Source: Paraescarpia echinospica (taxonomy: Eukaryota; Annelida; Polychaeta; Sabellida; Siboglinidae). From it: a stretch of 64,000 bases of DNA. The notes under the pieces were generated by a model. That model searched no databases, was not told the origin of the DNA, and worked only from the letters and a program-made list of their open reading frames with translations. Location of the stretch: the NCBI GenBank assembly GCA_020002185.1, contig CM034537.1, forward strand, positions 70,672,048-70,736,047, read 5' to 3'. The position numbers were made by a program, and so were the translations under genes. This document shows, in pieces, positions 34,201-40,928 of the stretch; positions within the stretch are counted from its first letter, which is position 1; every line of letters begins with the position of its first letter.

Positions 34201-37021
34201 CACGGGGTGCCCCTCTACCCGGGGGGCCTTGCATATAGGGTTGGTCCATCATCGAATAATTCCCTAAAACCAAAATATACAACACTGCTGACCTGAAACT
34301 GCTTTATTAGGGTTGTAATGGTACAGTAGCAGCACATGCATGACAGGTATTTATTAGGGTTGTAATGGTACAGTAGCACCACATGCATGACAGGTATTTA
34401 TTAGGGTTGTAATGGTACAGTAGCACCACATGCATGACAGGTATTTATTAGGGTTGTAATGGTACAGTAGCAGCACATGCATGACAGGTATTTATTAGGG
34501 TTGTAATGGTACAGTAGCAGCACATGCATGACAGGTATTTATTAGGGTTGTAATGGTACAGTAGCAGCACATGCATGACAGGTATTTATTAGGGTTGTAA
34601 TGGTACAGTAGCAGCACATGCATGACAGGTATTTATTAGGGTTGTAATGGTACAGTAGCACCACATGCATGACAGGTATTTATTAGGGTTGTAATGGTAC
34701 AGTAGCACCACATGCATGACAGGTATTTATTAGGGTTGTAATGGTACAGTAGCAGCACATGCATGACAGGTATTGCGATAAATAATTGAGATTAAAATGG
34801 TCCTGGTTGTTATACTATTATATCAACTGAGATGGAAGGATTGTGAAGAGAGATAAGGGAGTGGAGATGTGTGGTGGAGTTGGCAGTGCAGGAAAAGAAA
34901 AGGTAAATAACAGATGACCCGCATCAAGGGGCCAGCCTCACCTTAGACTACACAGAGAAAGAGAAAATGTACGCAAGGTAAGAAAGATACAAACCTTTGT
35001 CATTGACACCTGGATGGACAAAGCGACAGTTTGGGCCCCATGTGCAGTGTCCACGAAGATAGAACCGACAGACGTATCTTGTAAATGGACGTCTGCCTGA
35101 TGTATCCTTGATCTCTCCTTCCTCACAATCATCATCCTTCAACGCAAACACAAACATTGTTATCATGAGCAGTTTCTGTTTATGTCTGACACATTCACAG
35201 CTAAAAGTCACTATGTCTTCACTCTTCACACGTAGAAACTACAACAATAACAATCATCTGAATCAGGCGATGCATTTCTTCAAAGCGGCATATATGTGCA
35301 ATACATTTAATCCATGATCACAAATCTATCGTCTTTTGTTGGTAGTCAAACCTGTAGTGAGTGAACAACTTAAATTGAATAAATACATAGTTGGCTTAAT
35401 AAGAGTGCATAGTATACTTTTGTTGAAGTCATTGAACAAATAAATTTTTGATCATTATTGAATAATAAATTTAGACAACTTTTGTCCACATTTGCTGAAT
35501 ATTGACTAGGCCCTGTCAACATCAACAAACAATGTAACCATTTGTTGAATGATTTCACTGAAAGCAAATAACACTTTTTCAAAAAATTACTCTAAAATGA
35601 GACGTGCTACAAAAATTATCGATGAAGCAGATTCGGTAAAATTTGCTTCTTTTCTTGGATACACAAAACATGTGCATACATTTGTGCTTCTTCTTACATA
35701 CTGCATGCATGTAAATAATACTAGACTTACATCAAGTACTTCACCATCATCCAATTCTTTGTCATCAGATATTTCACCACTGTCATCGCTATGTTCACCT
35801 TCTTCCTACAACAACACAGGTTACACGACACGGCACATTCTAACAATAACAATAAAACAGTGTGTCAGTTTTCCGCATTTCCAAAAGTATCAATTATTTC
35901 TATAACACTACTATGTCAACACAGCAGATCACCTAACACAATGGATTCGTGAACACAGCAACAAATTATTTCTACGTCATCAAAAAATATAGCACATAGT
36001 TGATCAAAACTTATGACATCTTTCTTGATACTTCATGTAACTGTTTTATGACTGGTGCATATTTCATGCTGATACTTCATATGGCGCCACAGTATATTTT
36101 GTAACTGCTATCGCTAGAAGTCTACAAAAAGCCCACAAACTGTGTAATGAAATTAACAAAAATAAACGGTAAACAAGGAAGCATGACCCTCTAACAAATG
36201 TGTACCTTCTCATCGAGTTCGCCCATCTCCAGTTCCTTGCTGTCGTCACCGCCAGTATTTGCCACTGACTCACTGTCTTCAATACCTTCTTCTTCATAGT
36301 CGAGCTCCACCGGCTCGTCATGTAAACTTGTCTTTGACACCCGCTGTGTCTCGTTCTTTGTGACAACTTTCTCCTCGTTCCTGACATCACCACTTACTCT
36401 CTCAATGGTATTCACAGTAGGCTTTGTGCACTTTTTGTCATGATACACATTGTCATTATCACCCGATGCAAGCAGGTCTATGTTGTTATCGTCAACATTT
36501 CTGTCTGTGTTTTCAGACGTGATATGGTCTTCAGAATCACGTAAAGTGTTTTTTGCCGCACACAGCTTGTCCTCTAGCATTCTACCAGAAAGTGCCTCCT
36601 TGTCTACAGAAGGGTCTGAGCTGCAGTTTGTTAAACGATTGTCTTCATTACAGGGTGTTGTACGTTCTGAGCCCGATTCAGGTTCTTCCCTATGATCTTC
36701 AGGTAGTTGATCTGACAAATGGAGTTCTGAATGTGTGCAACTTTCAGATTCCTGTTGCACAGCCGTCACAGCAACAGGTGAAGCTGGCGTCTTTCTCTGG
36801 GGCGAGTCTTCTTCTGACATCGATAACTCGCCTTCTTCGCCAGATGTCTCGCCATCGCCATTATGTGAAATTTCTGGTGGATGTTTGCCCGATTCAGTTA
36901 CCAATGACAGTGGTGTTGATGCTTTATCGGATTCCAGTGCCTCTCCTTCCTCCTCACTTGATTCACAAGGTTTCTGAGCATTGCCAACATCCTCCTCCTG
37001 GGGTGCTTCATCAACTTCCAT
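9560..37021 (-). CDS. ZC3H18: ZC3H18 orthologue, CCCH zinc-finger nuclear RNA-processing protein, 17 coding exons
   Basis: ZC3H18 is a nuclear adaptor known to link the cap-binding/ARS2 complex with RNA export and exosome (NEXT) pathways. The coding exons, in transcript order, are 37021-36206, 35805-35731, 35136-34995, 34263-34163, 31981-31895, 31180-31029, 30120-29994, 29723-29659, 29362-29243, 17551-17441, 16885-16796, 16304-16212, 15859-15317, 14618-14431, 13873-13293, 12799-12703 and 9801-9560. They sum to 3630 bases, or 1209 codons plus stop, longer than the roughly 950-residue human protein. All junctions are GT/AG and in phase. Hallmarks are VELDYEEE, one C-x7-C-x5-C-x3-H finger followed by HPGVNDKG, TAWERGLRQAKE, GQYENF, VDEWQDPW, SR-rich exons, IKLTLISK and REELLKQLKAVEDAIARKRA at the C-terminus. 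5' UTR exons were not identified. Confidence 0.93.
10010..12480. repeat. Mosaic repeat block, copy A (intron 16 of ZC3H18)
   Basis: The block shares long near-identical stretches, in the same order and orientation, with 18455-20675. Shared parts include GGACTAATACGTCTATATGTG near 10037, CATACCTAAACAAAGCGAAT near 11276, AATGATTCAATCAAATACAG near 12150 and the CTTGGACCTTTGGCC end near 12455. Within it, about 10421-10600 recurs at about 11098-11275 and about 11680-11805 recurs at 11812-11937. It is a nested-transposon mosaic without an open frame. Confidence 0.85.
10634..10667. repeat. Overlapping alternative hairpins
   Basis: TGCCGGGCAGAAA at 10639-10651 pairs perfectly with TTTCTGCCCGGCA at 10655-10667 across a 3-base loop. 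The sequence GTTTCTGCC/GGGCAGAAAC at 10634-10652 also forms a palindrome that uses the same left arm. Confidence 0.8.
12703..12799 (-). CDS. ZC3H18: ZC3H18 exon 16
   Basis: This 97-base exon encodes SEKASSRKRPAPHSDGMPTA and SPVKRPAKPPVH, corresponding to the basic SRKR-x-KRP segment after the IKLTL block. It has a CTGCAG acceptor and a GTGCGT donor and ends in phase 1, matching the last exon. Confidence 0.82.
13162..13215. repeat. GT microsatellite in ZC3H18 intron 15
   Basis: About 26 GT dinucleotides, followed by a degenerate GTGCGTGC tract to about 13262. It lies about 80 bases downstream of the exon 15 donor in gene sense. Confidence 0.95.
13293..13873 (-). CDS. ZC3H18: ZC3H18 exon 15: Lys/Ser/Thr/Ala-rich exon
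   Basis: This 581-base exon starts VDKIKKDTADDKKEARGKAM, runs through a Lys/Ser/Ala-rich region, and ends SSIKLTLISK before the donor GTTTGT. The IKLTL block is conserved in vertebrates. The open frame reads past the donor into the GT microsatellite as a His-Thr run, which is intronic. It ends in phase 0. Confidence 0.9.
14431..14618 (-). CDS. ZC3H18: ZC3H18 exon 14: second Ser-rich block
   Basis: The exon encodes a Ser-rich stretch and then GSADSEHLYRDIGSP. This matches the vertebrate pattern of Ser repeats followed by DSE-xxY-x-SP. It has a TTTGCAG acceptor and a GTAAGA donor, is 188 bases and ends in phase 1. Confidence 0.9.
14930..15100. repeat. Dispersed repeat, copies at 14930-15100, 17905-17990 and 26820-26905
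   Basis: The part with AGCAACAATTAATCAGTTGC recurs near 17945. The part with AAAGTTGTAAAATGTACCTT, ending CATCAAGGGACT, recurs near 26822-26902. So the element at 14.9-15.1 kb is the fuller copy and the other two are its left and right parts. Confidence 0.82.
15317..15859 (-). CDS. ZC3H18: ZC3H18 exon 13: low-complexity Gly-Met-Arg-Gln-Pro exon
   Basis: This 543-base exon encodes a low-complexity segment. It contains five or so tandem copies of a GMRGQPP-like heptad (about 15590-15750), then a Ser-Arg-Ala-Gln-Pro repeat (SSRAQPPAHAPSRAQTSS), and ends near RSRKSHRHAATSPR. Codon use is GC-rich compared with the flanking introns. No counterpart of the heptads is known to me in vertebrate ZC3H18, so this is a lineage-specific expansion. 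It is phase 2 at both ends. Confidence 0.85.
16212..16304 (-). CDS. ZC3H18: ZC3H18 exon 12
   Basis: This 93-base exon reads SSSRSKSRSPRRHNWKQSGT and ends LAKT. It has a GTCAG acceptor and a GTAAGA donor, phase 2 at both ends. Exons 10-13 all share phase 2 junctions, so they can be skipped singly without breaking the frame. Confidence 0.85.
16796..16885 (-). CDS. ZC3H18: ZC3H18 exon 11: SR/SY-rich exon
   Basis: This 90-base exon encodes only Ser, Arg, Tyr, Phe and Ala (SFSSRSRSSSSYSSYSSRSS). The human protein has a closely similar SSYSSYSSRSS run. It has a TTTCAG acceptor and is phase 2 at both ends. Confidence 0.9.
17441..17551 (-). CDS. ZC3H18: ZC3H18 exon 10: start of SR-rich region
   Basis: The exon opens with RTKSPKRKRSSSRSRSRGRP, continuing the family pattern in which DPW is followed by RxKSPK and an Arg/Ser domain. 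It is 111 bases with a TTCACAG acceptor and a GTACAC donor, and both ends are phase 2. Confidence 0.9.
   Translation of the reverse strand, partial: NQVAQEEAFFLPQPVSRQATNTTLKLQRQLLFILLF
18455..20675. repeat. Mosaic repeat block, copy B (intron 9 of ZC3H18)
   Basis: This is the second copy of the block at 10010-12480, in direct orientation about 8 kb away. It contains a LINE segment (about 19350-19740) that is missing from copy A. In copy A the sequence jumps from TTTATTGTGCCTT straight to AACTATGTCAACTC. A TTAA-flanked right end (GGGGTCTAATGGCTTAA) lies at about 18937-18953. Confidence 0.83.
19257..19735 (+). pseudogene. LINE reverse-transcriptase fragment with YADD motif
   Basis: The frame encodes KRLYCAFIDYKKAFDLVDQS, SLWSKIISCGINGIV and INQGQAVSAFFSCDV. 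After a stop it continues with QGENLCPLLFAIYLNHFE and, in another frame, LLYADDT (YADD at 19684-19695). This is the palm of a non-LTR reverse transcriptase, of a type common in marine invertebrate LINEs. Stops and frameshifts make it inactive. Right after YADDT the sequence switches to a different repeat (AATGATTCAATCAAATAC), so the fragment is embedded in a mosaic. Confidence 0.85.
20915..20939 (-). other. Hairpin just after the minus-strand transposase stop
   Basis: CACTGAGT at 20915-20922 and ACTCAGTG at 20932-20939 form a perfect 8-bp stem with a 9-base loop, about 13 bases beyond the stop codon of the transposase relic on the minus strand. It does not match the histone consensus. Confidence 0.6.
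20952..22946 (-). pseudogene. Mutator-like (MULE-type) transposase, broken copy
   Basis: Two exons are visible on the minus strand. Exon 1 (about 22946-22619) starts MSDANRKFRTRHQFGKKTHK, has an in-frame stop near 22720 and ends at a GTGAGTA donor. Exon 2 begins after a TTTCTCAG acceptor near 22341. It holds a zinc ribbon (LLCPKCKHKTLTF, VEVVCSRCTYGH), the first catalytic aspartate region (ITVSYDGTWH), the second (LVCDGDAAVMD), VTKEECINHIAKRM, and the glutamate motif TSNANESLHSTVWRR. Compared with the intact relative at 23.8-25.7 kb it lacks roughly 80 residues between ribbon and catalytic core and has at least three frameshifts or stops. The two proteins are only distantly similar, so they come from different element families. 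Confidence 0.85.
22947..23832. other. Spacer between the two head-to-head transposase genes
   Basis: About 890 bases with no supported exon. It contains T-rich runs and a near-palindrome GTTTCCGGAAACGGAAAG near 23149. Promoters of both transposases would be expected here, but none is evident. Confidence 0.5.
23833..25677 (+). CDS. Mutator-like (MULE-type) DDE transposase, uninterrupted main exon
   Basis: The frame is open from an acceptor-like TAACAG at 23827-23832 to the TAG stop, about 614 codons. The first in-frame ATG is at 23944; the relative nearby has a separate N-terminal exon, so an unseen first exon is likely. Domains in order are an acidic Ser-rich lead; a zinc ribbon (CPVC near 24115 and CTIC near 24193); the first catalytic Asp in NISYDATWMTRG (codon at 24526); a cysteine pair in LYCHGC; the second Asp in VLSDGDAKT (24820); VTKEECVNHVSKRL; a CW-type pair before FYRRAV; the catalytic Glu in NPNESLHSVVWRK (about 25342); and a basic Lys/Arg-rich C-terminus. 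This matches the Mutator-like transposase domain of invertebrate DNA transposons. It would cut and paste its own element. It lies antisense inside ZC3H18 intron 9. Terminal inverted repeats were not found. Confidence 0.9.
   Translation: MKVWIEEAGDSTVASGSGPAPSGSVVTVEGDVVEPGEMDVCAGADNQHSVREPSIASSSQTDEPDVDEPQRPVTDNSCLFVQVASLKKLVENLPCPVCQGALTVVVIDKRKGPVVAFHTECTICGHVCSETLSSGSIGDHGSQSPFATTKRLVAGTMDCGVGFSGLRRICWWMDSPCIHQKTYVRHQKEIATAVMDTVTTCLDASAVYVREAYANLSGVPPEDVRDINISYDATWMTRGHQSYYGIGSVIDLITGLVIDYAVLSLYCHGCITVGDHLDKNTDEYRTWKAVHECNKNFDGTAGGMDAAVAEILWRCSEQRHGFHYVTVLSDGDAKTYSHLVSLNIYGDDCQVTKEECVNHVSKRLGNALRKVAAEGRQEGAVTGGRGYGKLTAATITKLTKYYGNAIRSHRDDLDGMRNAVFATFLHALSTDDDPHHDRCPAGVSSWCFYRRAVAKGERPQPHKDNIGTPLSLEVGRFVKPVYVRLGDENLLCRCLRVKTQNPNESLHSVVWRKCLKTDFLGKLRVEAGAAIAVSEFNQGTEKTVAETTAALGFQPGEAQVKLTVSKDRERLAAKGRKADAQEKKNRERLQRIRKQDLLTQAEGGPSYASGEFYF
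25699..25790 (+). promoter_or_regulatory. Tandem histone-mRNA-like 3' stem-loops after the transposase stop
   Basis: Starting 21 bases after the stop are hairpins at 25699-25714 and 25727-25742 (GGCTCT-CTTC-AGAGCC), at 25755-25770 (GCTCT-TTTC-AGAGC, with the outer pair lost), and at 25775-25790 (ACTCTT-ACAG-AAGAGT). The first three are spaced exactly 28 bases apart. The upstream context ACAAAC before GGCTCT and the AGAGCCAA end match the 3' stem-loop bound by SLBP in replication-dependent histone mRNAs. The sense strand carries the histone-like loop; the antisense does not. AATAAA at 25715-25720 sits between the first two. A purine stretch AGAAGAG near 25783 could act as a histone downstream element. 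The loops of copies 1 and 2 start with C rather than the usual U, so function is uncertain. Confidence 0.72.
25791..29242. other. Rest of ZC3H18 intron 9: no further gene seen
   Basis: AT-rich sequence. It contains one copy of the dispersed repeat (26820-26905). It also contains a minus-strand frame at about 28540-28421 (MMASNDSFDEISMHLVEAKR, then a Lys-rich tail) with a GC-rich surround, which could be an old transposon exon but has no partners that I can support. Confidence 0.5.
29243..29362 (-). CDS. ZC3H18: ZC3H18 exon 9
   Basis: The exon encodes RRKEKADKHDRIRRGDKPEQ and ends RVDEWQDPWQ. The DEWxDPW motif directly before the SR region is conserved in vertebrate ZC3H18. It is 120 bases with a TTGCAG acceptor and ends in phase 2. 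The following intron is about 11.7 kb and holds both Mutator-like transposase genes. Confidence 0.9.
29659..29723 (-). CDS. ZC3H18: ZC3H18 exon 8: short charged exon
   Basis: This 65-base exon reads EKERMVDTSRNREMMRYSPV. It stands where the vertebrate protein has a long Arg/Glu repeat, which is largely absent here. The acceptor ATTAAAG has a weak pyrimidine tract, so this boundary is slightly less sure. The donor is GTGAGT and the phase is 2. Confidence 0.8.
29994..30120 (-). CDS. ZC3H18: ZC3H18 exon 7
   Basis: The exon encodes YELDEYYDKEVHDSWRLGQY and then ENFEVRW, matching the conserved GQYENFxV segment. Its acceptor is CTTGGCAG before GTATGAG. The first 36 or so bases of this exon, together with the acceptor, are the unit of the 49-bp array that fills the upstream intron. 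It ends NRGL before a GTAAGT donor, phase 0. Confidence 0.93.
30072..30725. repeat. 49-bp array made of the ZC3H18 intron 6/exon 7 boundary
   Basis: In gene sense each unit reads CTTGGCAG followed by GTATGAGTTGGACGAGTACT, about 16 more exon bases, and CAT before the next CTTGGCAG. It thus repeats the acceptor plus about 36 bases of exon 7. Besides the real exon there are about 12 further copies upstream in the intron, nearly identical to each other. The copy next to the exon is more diverged. Unit length 49 is not a multiple of three, so reading through units would shift frame. Confidence 0.93.
31029..31180 (-). CDS. ZC3H18: ZC3H18 exon 6
   Basis: The exon encodes RKEMEVDFEEKRMHLTLEEE and then NKENEERTRSVVNKDPPYYE. 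The DFEEKR block and the charged stretch correspond to the central conserved region of the family. It is 152 bases, with a CAG acceptor after a GT-rich tract and a GTGAGT donor, and ends in phase 2. Confidence 0.9.
31895..31981 (-). CDS. ZC3H18: ZC3H18 exon 5: conserved AWERGLRxAKE block
   Basis: This 87-base exon encodes MPAEPDLPLPPEDPPTETAW followed by ERGLRQAKE. The PPTE-AWERGLR-AKE block is nearly identical in vertebrate ZC3H18. It has a TTTAG acceptor and a GTAAGC donor and is in phase 0. Confidence 0.93.
32025..33077. mobile_element. piggyBac-like non-autonomous element with TTAA duplication
   Basis: TTAA at 32025-32028 is followed by CCCATTAGACCCCA. The mirror sequence TGGGGTCTAATGGG ends at 33073 and is followed by TTAA at 33074-33077. 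This gives a 14-bp perfect terminal inverted repeat, starting CCC and ending GGG, flanked by the TTAA target typical of piggyBac. The element is about 1045 bp with no transposase frame. Its right half (from about 32560) is related to repeats at 11.4-11.9 and 19.7-20.1 kb. It lies in ZC3H18 intron 4. Confidence 0.8.
33113..33238 (+). CDS. Small acidic ORF next to the piggyBac-like end, unidentified
   Basis: A 41-codon frame starts MSDSEKCSDDDGCPSDEDVI and ends CKWK before TAA. Its composition (Asp, Ser, Glu) resembles the acidic N-termini of some piggyBac transposases, and it starts about 36 bases outside the right TTAA. No downstream transposase domain is seen. It may be the truncated start of another element or chance. 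Confidence 0.25.
   Translation: MSDSEKCSDDDGCPSDEDVISLMNEHADSDDEAPDSVCKWK
34163..34263 (-). CDS. ZC3H18: ZC3H18 exon 4: Gly/Pro-rich segment
   Basis: The exon completes NDKG and continues NYSMMDQPYMQGPPGRG with further Gly/Pro/Arg residues to GPWIE. It has a TTTTAG acceptor and a GTAAGT donor, is 101 bases long and ends in phase 0. A 47-bp minisatellite lies 40 bases upstream in the preceding intron. Confidence 0.9.
34303..34773. repeat. 47-bp minisatellite, 10 copies, in ZC3H18 intron 3
   Basis: The unit begins TTTATTAGGGTTGTAATGGT and contains GCATGCATGACAGG-like sequence; 10 units fit between 34303 and 34773. Two variants alternate irregularly (AGCAGCAC or AGCACCAC). In gene sense each unit carries CCCTAAT, which resembles a branch-point motif, and the array starts 40 bases upstream of the exon 4 acceptor. 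Confidence 0.96.
34995..35136 (-). CDS. ZC3H18: ZC3H18 exon 3: CCCH zinc finger
   Basis: The exon encodes CEEGEIKDTSGRR and then the finger. Its ligands are the cysteines in VCRFYLRGHC, TWGPNC and the histidine in RFVH, giving C-x7-C-x5-C-x3-H. HPGVNDKG follows and is the ZC3H18 signature after the finger. This is the RNA-binding-type CCCH module. The exon is 142 bases and ends in phase 1. Confidence 0.95.
35731..35805 (-). CDS. ZC3H18: ZC3H18 exon 2: acidic linker
   Basis: This 75-base exon, 25 codons in phase 0, reads EEGEHSDDSGEISDDKELDD and ends VLD. It has a TAG acceptor and a perfect GTAAGT donor. It continues the acidic region that leads to the zinc finger. Confidence 0.88.
36206..37021 (-). 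CDS. ZC3H18: ZC3H18 exon 1: start codon and acidic N-terminal region
   Basis: This 816-base exon starts at ATG 37021 (MEVDEAPQEED) and ends before the donor GTACAC. It encodes 272 residues very rich in Glu, Asp and Ser, with SGEEGELSMSEEDSPQ and near its end VELDYEEEGIEDSE, a motif shared with vertebrate ZC3H18. The open frame continues upstream to 37045, and a TTTCCAG acceptor-like site lies about a dozen bases before the ATG, so a 5' UTR intron is likely. It ends in phase 0. Confidence 0.9.
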
Positions 37022-37144
37022 AACTAAAAAATCTGGAAACAACATTAGTCATTATTCAACAGAACACTGTCAGTTGTAATTTACTATGAAGCTACCTTGT
37101 GAAACAGTCTATAACTTGTTTCATGATATGCTTAATCCCTTCCT

Positions 37145-37555
37145 TCATCCCACATACATATCTACTAGAAACTACATCCCACATACATATCTACTAGAAA
37201 CTACATCCCACATACATATCTACTAGAAACTACATCCCACATACATATCTACTAGAAACTACATCCCACATACATATCTACTAGAAACTACATCCCACAT
37301 ACATATCTACTAGAAACTACATCCCACATACATATCTACTAGAAACTACATCCCACATACATATCTACTAGAAACTACATCCCACATACATATCTACTAG
37401 AAACTACATCCCACATACATATCTACTAGAAACTACATCCCACATACATATCTACTAGAAACTACATCCCACATACATATCTACTAGAAACTACATCCCA
37501 CATACATATCTACTAGAAACTACATCCCACATACATATCTACTAGAAACTACATC
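37145..37555. repeat. 29-bp minisatellite, about 14 copies, upstream of the ZC3H18 ATG
   Basis: The unit is CATCCCACATACATATCTAC plus TAGAAACTA, 29 bases, almost without variation. It begins about 125 bases upstream of the start codon, in a probable 5' UTR intron or the promoter. Confidence 0.96.
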
Positions 37556-37559
37556 AAAG

Positions 37560-40500
37560 CAGATCCTTAGCCAGAAATTATATTTTGCCAGTCTTGAATT
37601 TATCCAAAGTGTGACTTTTACTTTTAGCATGCAAACGGCTTGCATGGAAGCCATTCACATTAATCACAACCATTATTGGCCAGTAGTTTTTTTAATCAGC
37701 GTTTTGCCCAGGTTTTTAAAAGGGCAGGGTGCCATTTTAGTAAAGGGCACATAGAGCATGGTAAGCAATGGTTAAAAAGGCACTTGTGACATGCGACTAA
37801 ATTCAATAGTTAACAAGACATAGTAGCAGTGTACAGCTTGTAGTTTAATACCATACTCCTTACATAGTATATTATGCACACAGTGCAGACCTGGGGCTTT
37901 CTCAATATGTACTGGAGAAAACAAATGTGTAGTTATAAAATGAAACTTTCCTGAAATAATTAAATGTTCAACTATTTTTAAACACTTTGTTATTTCTGAT
38001 ACAATACCACCTTACCATCCATACAACCTCATTCTCTGATAACAATGACTATGATACAAAACATGGCAACAGGCAGCATCTTTTTCTAGTCCTCTGTAGA
38101 AGTATAAGGTGGCTGAAGTCAGACTGCCTCCTATACTAGTATAATCCGGTGCCTGCAGCCTGGCTAAAAAGTCCAAAGGGGATTTTGAGCCTGTTATATG
38201 GACAGGTGCTAACCCTCTCTAAAACCAGTAGTCTACGATCAGAAAATAAAAAAAAATTGCAAACTTCTAAGTATTCCGCCCTGAACGGTGCAGGCTAATT
38301 AAGACTCAACCTTGAACAACTCATGTTCATTCAGTGCAATGGCAAATAGATGATAAGATCATAGGATGCCACTGAAATGAATGCCAACGAAATAAAGAGG
38401 TTTTTCAGTTTTCCTCAAAAAAAATATTGATCAACTGCCATTGCATATTCACTTGTGCTGAGTTATATAAATTAGATTAATTAATAAAATATGTTATTAT
38501 TTAATATTAATTTTTTTTAAATGTACTCATACTTTTACTCGTACTTGTGAAAATGTACTCGTACTTGTACTCGTACTCAGCTTTTAGCAATGTACTCATC
38601 CATCGTCAAAGTACTCGTACAACATTGCAAACTTTTTATTTGAGAAAATTCAAACGTAGATGAAGTTCACTAATAATTGCGCACGTTGCAGTTTTTTACA
38701 ACTTGCTTCCACTCAAGAATCATATCTGACGAACTTTGGAAATAGTAGACTTTATATCACTGTTATATGAATAATGATATAGTTTTAACCATTATTACGC
38801 CTAACCTACGCGTGCTCGGCAGTCTTCCCAAGGCAAGTCATCGAACGTTAGTCGATCCAGATCGGTCACAATTTTCAAGACCTATAACTTGCTCTCCAAT
38901 AAATCTATGGTGGTGGTTGATAAACGGAATATTAATGACATTTGACGAAGCTTCGATTCCCCTTGACAACCACTCGGACAAGTTAAAATTTTGGCAGACA
39001 AGTGGATTTCAAAACTTACTTGTCCTGCAGACTAGTAAATATTCTGGCTTATTTATATCGCTGACAAAACACAATATTTAGCTTTACGTGACTTTTTAAT
39101 TTGTGTCAATCTGCATAATTTTCAATATGCATAGAGAATATTATAAGGGTAATATGTGCCAAATTTATTTTGGCTAGGTTTAACACAAATTGAGATATAC
39201 TGTTACGTTCGATTTTGAAAATAAAAAATGTACAAGCAGCAGTAATTTTGAAAAATGATATTTAAATAAATATAACTGTGGACAAATTGATGATTATACA
39301 GTATATATATATATATAGACAATACAACATATTTTATTTTATTAAATTGGCATGACTTAACTTTATTTTAGTTTAAGCAAAACACGATATCCAGCATGGC
39401 ATAACATTTTATGTATAAAATAAATTACTAGTTTGAAGCCACCGTTTAATGGTATCCCTCCGAATAATAATTGTTACAGGCAGCTACTGCTAAACGCTTT
39501 GGCAAAAGAAGACGTTAGCAGCCAGCAACCTTAGCACCCTTGGCTAGTCCACTACAAACGCACGTGACGTCATGACCAAGAAACGGCACGCCTTGCAACA
39601 AGCATGAGCGACGTCATTGCATATTGAGGGGAGCAGGTTCTTTTAATGCGCACAATATGCAATTATTCACTACTATTGTTGAGCTATGTTATATTAAACA
39701 TTGTTACTTATCATTAGATCGGCACATTAACAAGAGTTTATTTTCTAATCACAGGCTGGGCTACCGACTTGCAAAGTTTGGCGCCTCCTCAGATTAAAAC
39801 GTAATTTAATAAGTTTTGCAAGTATCACAATATAATCACATGATTAACCCTACAGGTGGCCACTGGGCTGAATTCGGCCTGCGCGATCAGTGCAAAACTG
39901 CTCCCGGCCGATTTTTGGCCCGATTCAGTATCAGTCTTTTCAAAAAAAATTTCTTTCCGTCACTAGCAACTGACAGAGGAACGCGAGATATCATTGGAAA
40001 GCTGAATTATTATTCTTCCTGTGGCATTTTTATCAATGAGTTGTATCGCGTCATGATTCAGTAATAGCAAATCACAACCACGCTTTAAAATGTCGTAGTA
40101 GCAGATGCCCAAATATGGCCAATTTTACTACACTCTGCGTCAGGATTTTACATTCCCATTCATATGGTCTAAACAGGGAACTGGAGATACCGATGGAAAG
40201 CCCAATGATTGGTCTATCCAAATAAATTTACGTCAACGGTCAACCAATCAGCGCATGGCTCTATAACTTCTTCTTGTTGACGCTGGTTTCATTCCATCAC
40301 GACGAAAGTCTGACATGTTTTTTGTCTCGCTTTGATTATATAAGTTGAATTATTTCAAATGTCTGCGTCAATATATCAACAAAATACATGACAGTATTTG
40401 TGGATCAAGTTATGATACTAATTCAGACAGTTACACAGACTTTGGGGGCTGTTTTGAAGTGGATGTTATGCAAGTTGCTGGCGGACATCGCTGTCTTGTA

Positions 40501-40920
40501 CCCGGACATGGGCCGATTCGGCCGGCCTACTCAGTCCGCCAGCGAAACCTGATGACATATATATATATGTGTGTGTAATTAGGAACTGTAGGTATTACTT
40601 ACTTTATTGATATGTAAGGAAATCGATAATAGATACGTCATGTTATTGGACAGGTGCGCCACGGTGTGCAACGGTAGGCCTACGAGGCCTACTGCCGTAT
40701 GGGTTGTATTTGAACGTTCTACAAAAAATACAAAATGAAAAGTTCTTAATATATTTGAGTCTAGTTTTCATTACCACGCAGCTGAAATGCATAGCTACAT
40801 TTGTAGTTATTTTGTCACTGGGCAATCTTGGGTTTCTACTTTACCCTCGTTCTGACGTTCATGAAGAATAGTCTAAATTTTACATGGGTCTACCTAAAAA
40901 AATCCGTATAAAAAACCCCT
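37560..40920. other. ZC3H18 upstream region: no gene seen
   Basis: No coding exon is supported. A CACGTGACGTCA sequence near 39561 (E-box plus CRE-like site) lies in a locally GC-richer patch and could belong to a promoter. A TA run is at about 39299-39318. Confidence 0.4.
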
Positions 40921-40928
40921 GAGTATGT

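Noticed and set aside
30100..37555. CRISPR-like regular repeats
   Set aside because: The units are head-to-tail tandem copies with no unique spacers, in an intron-bearing animal gene.
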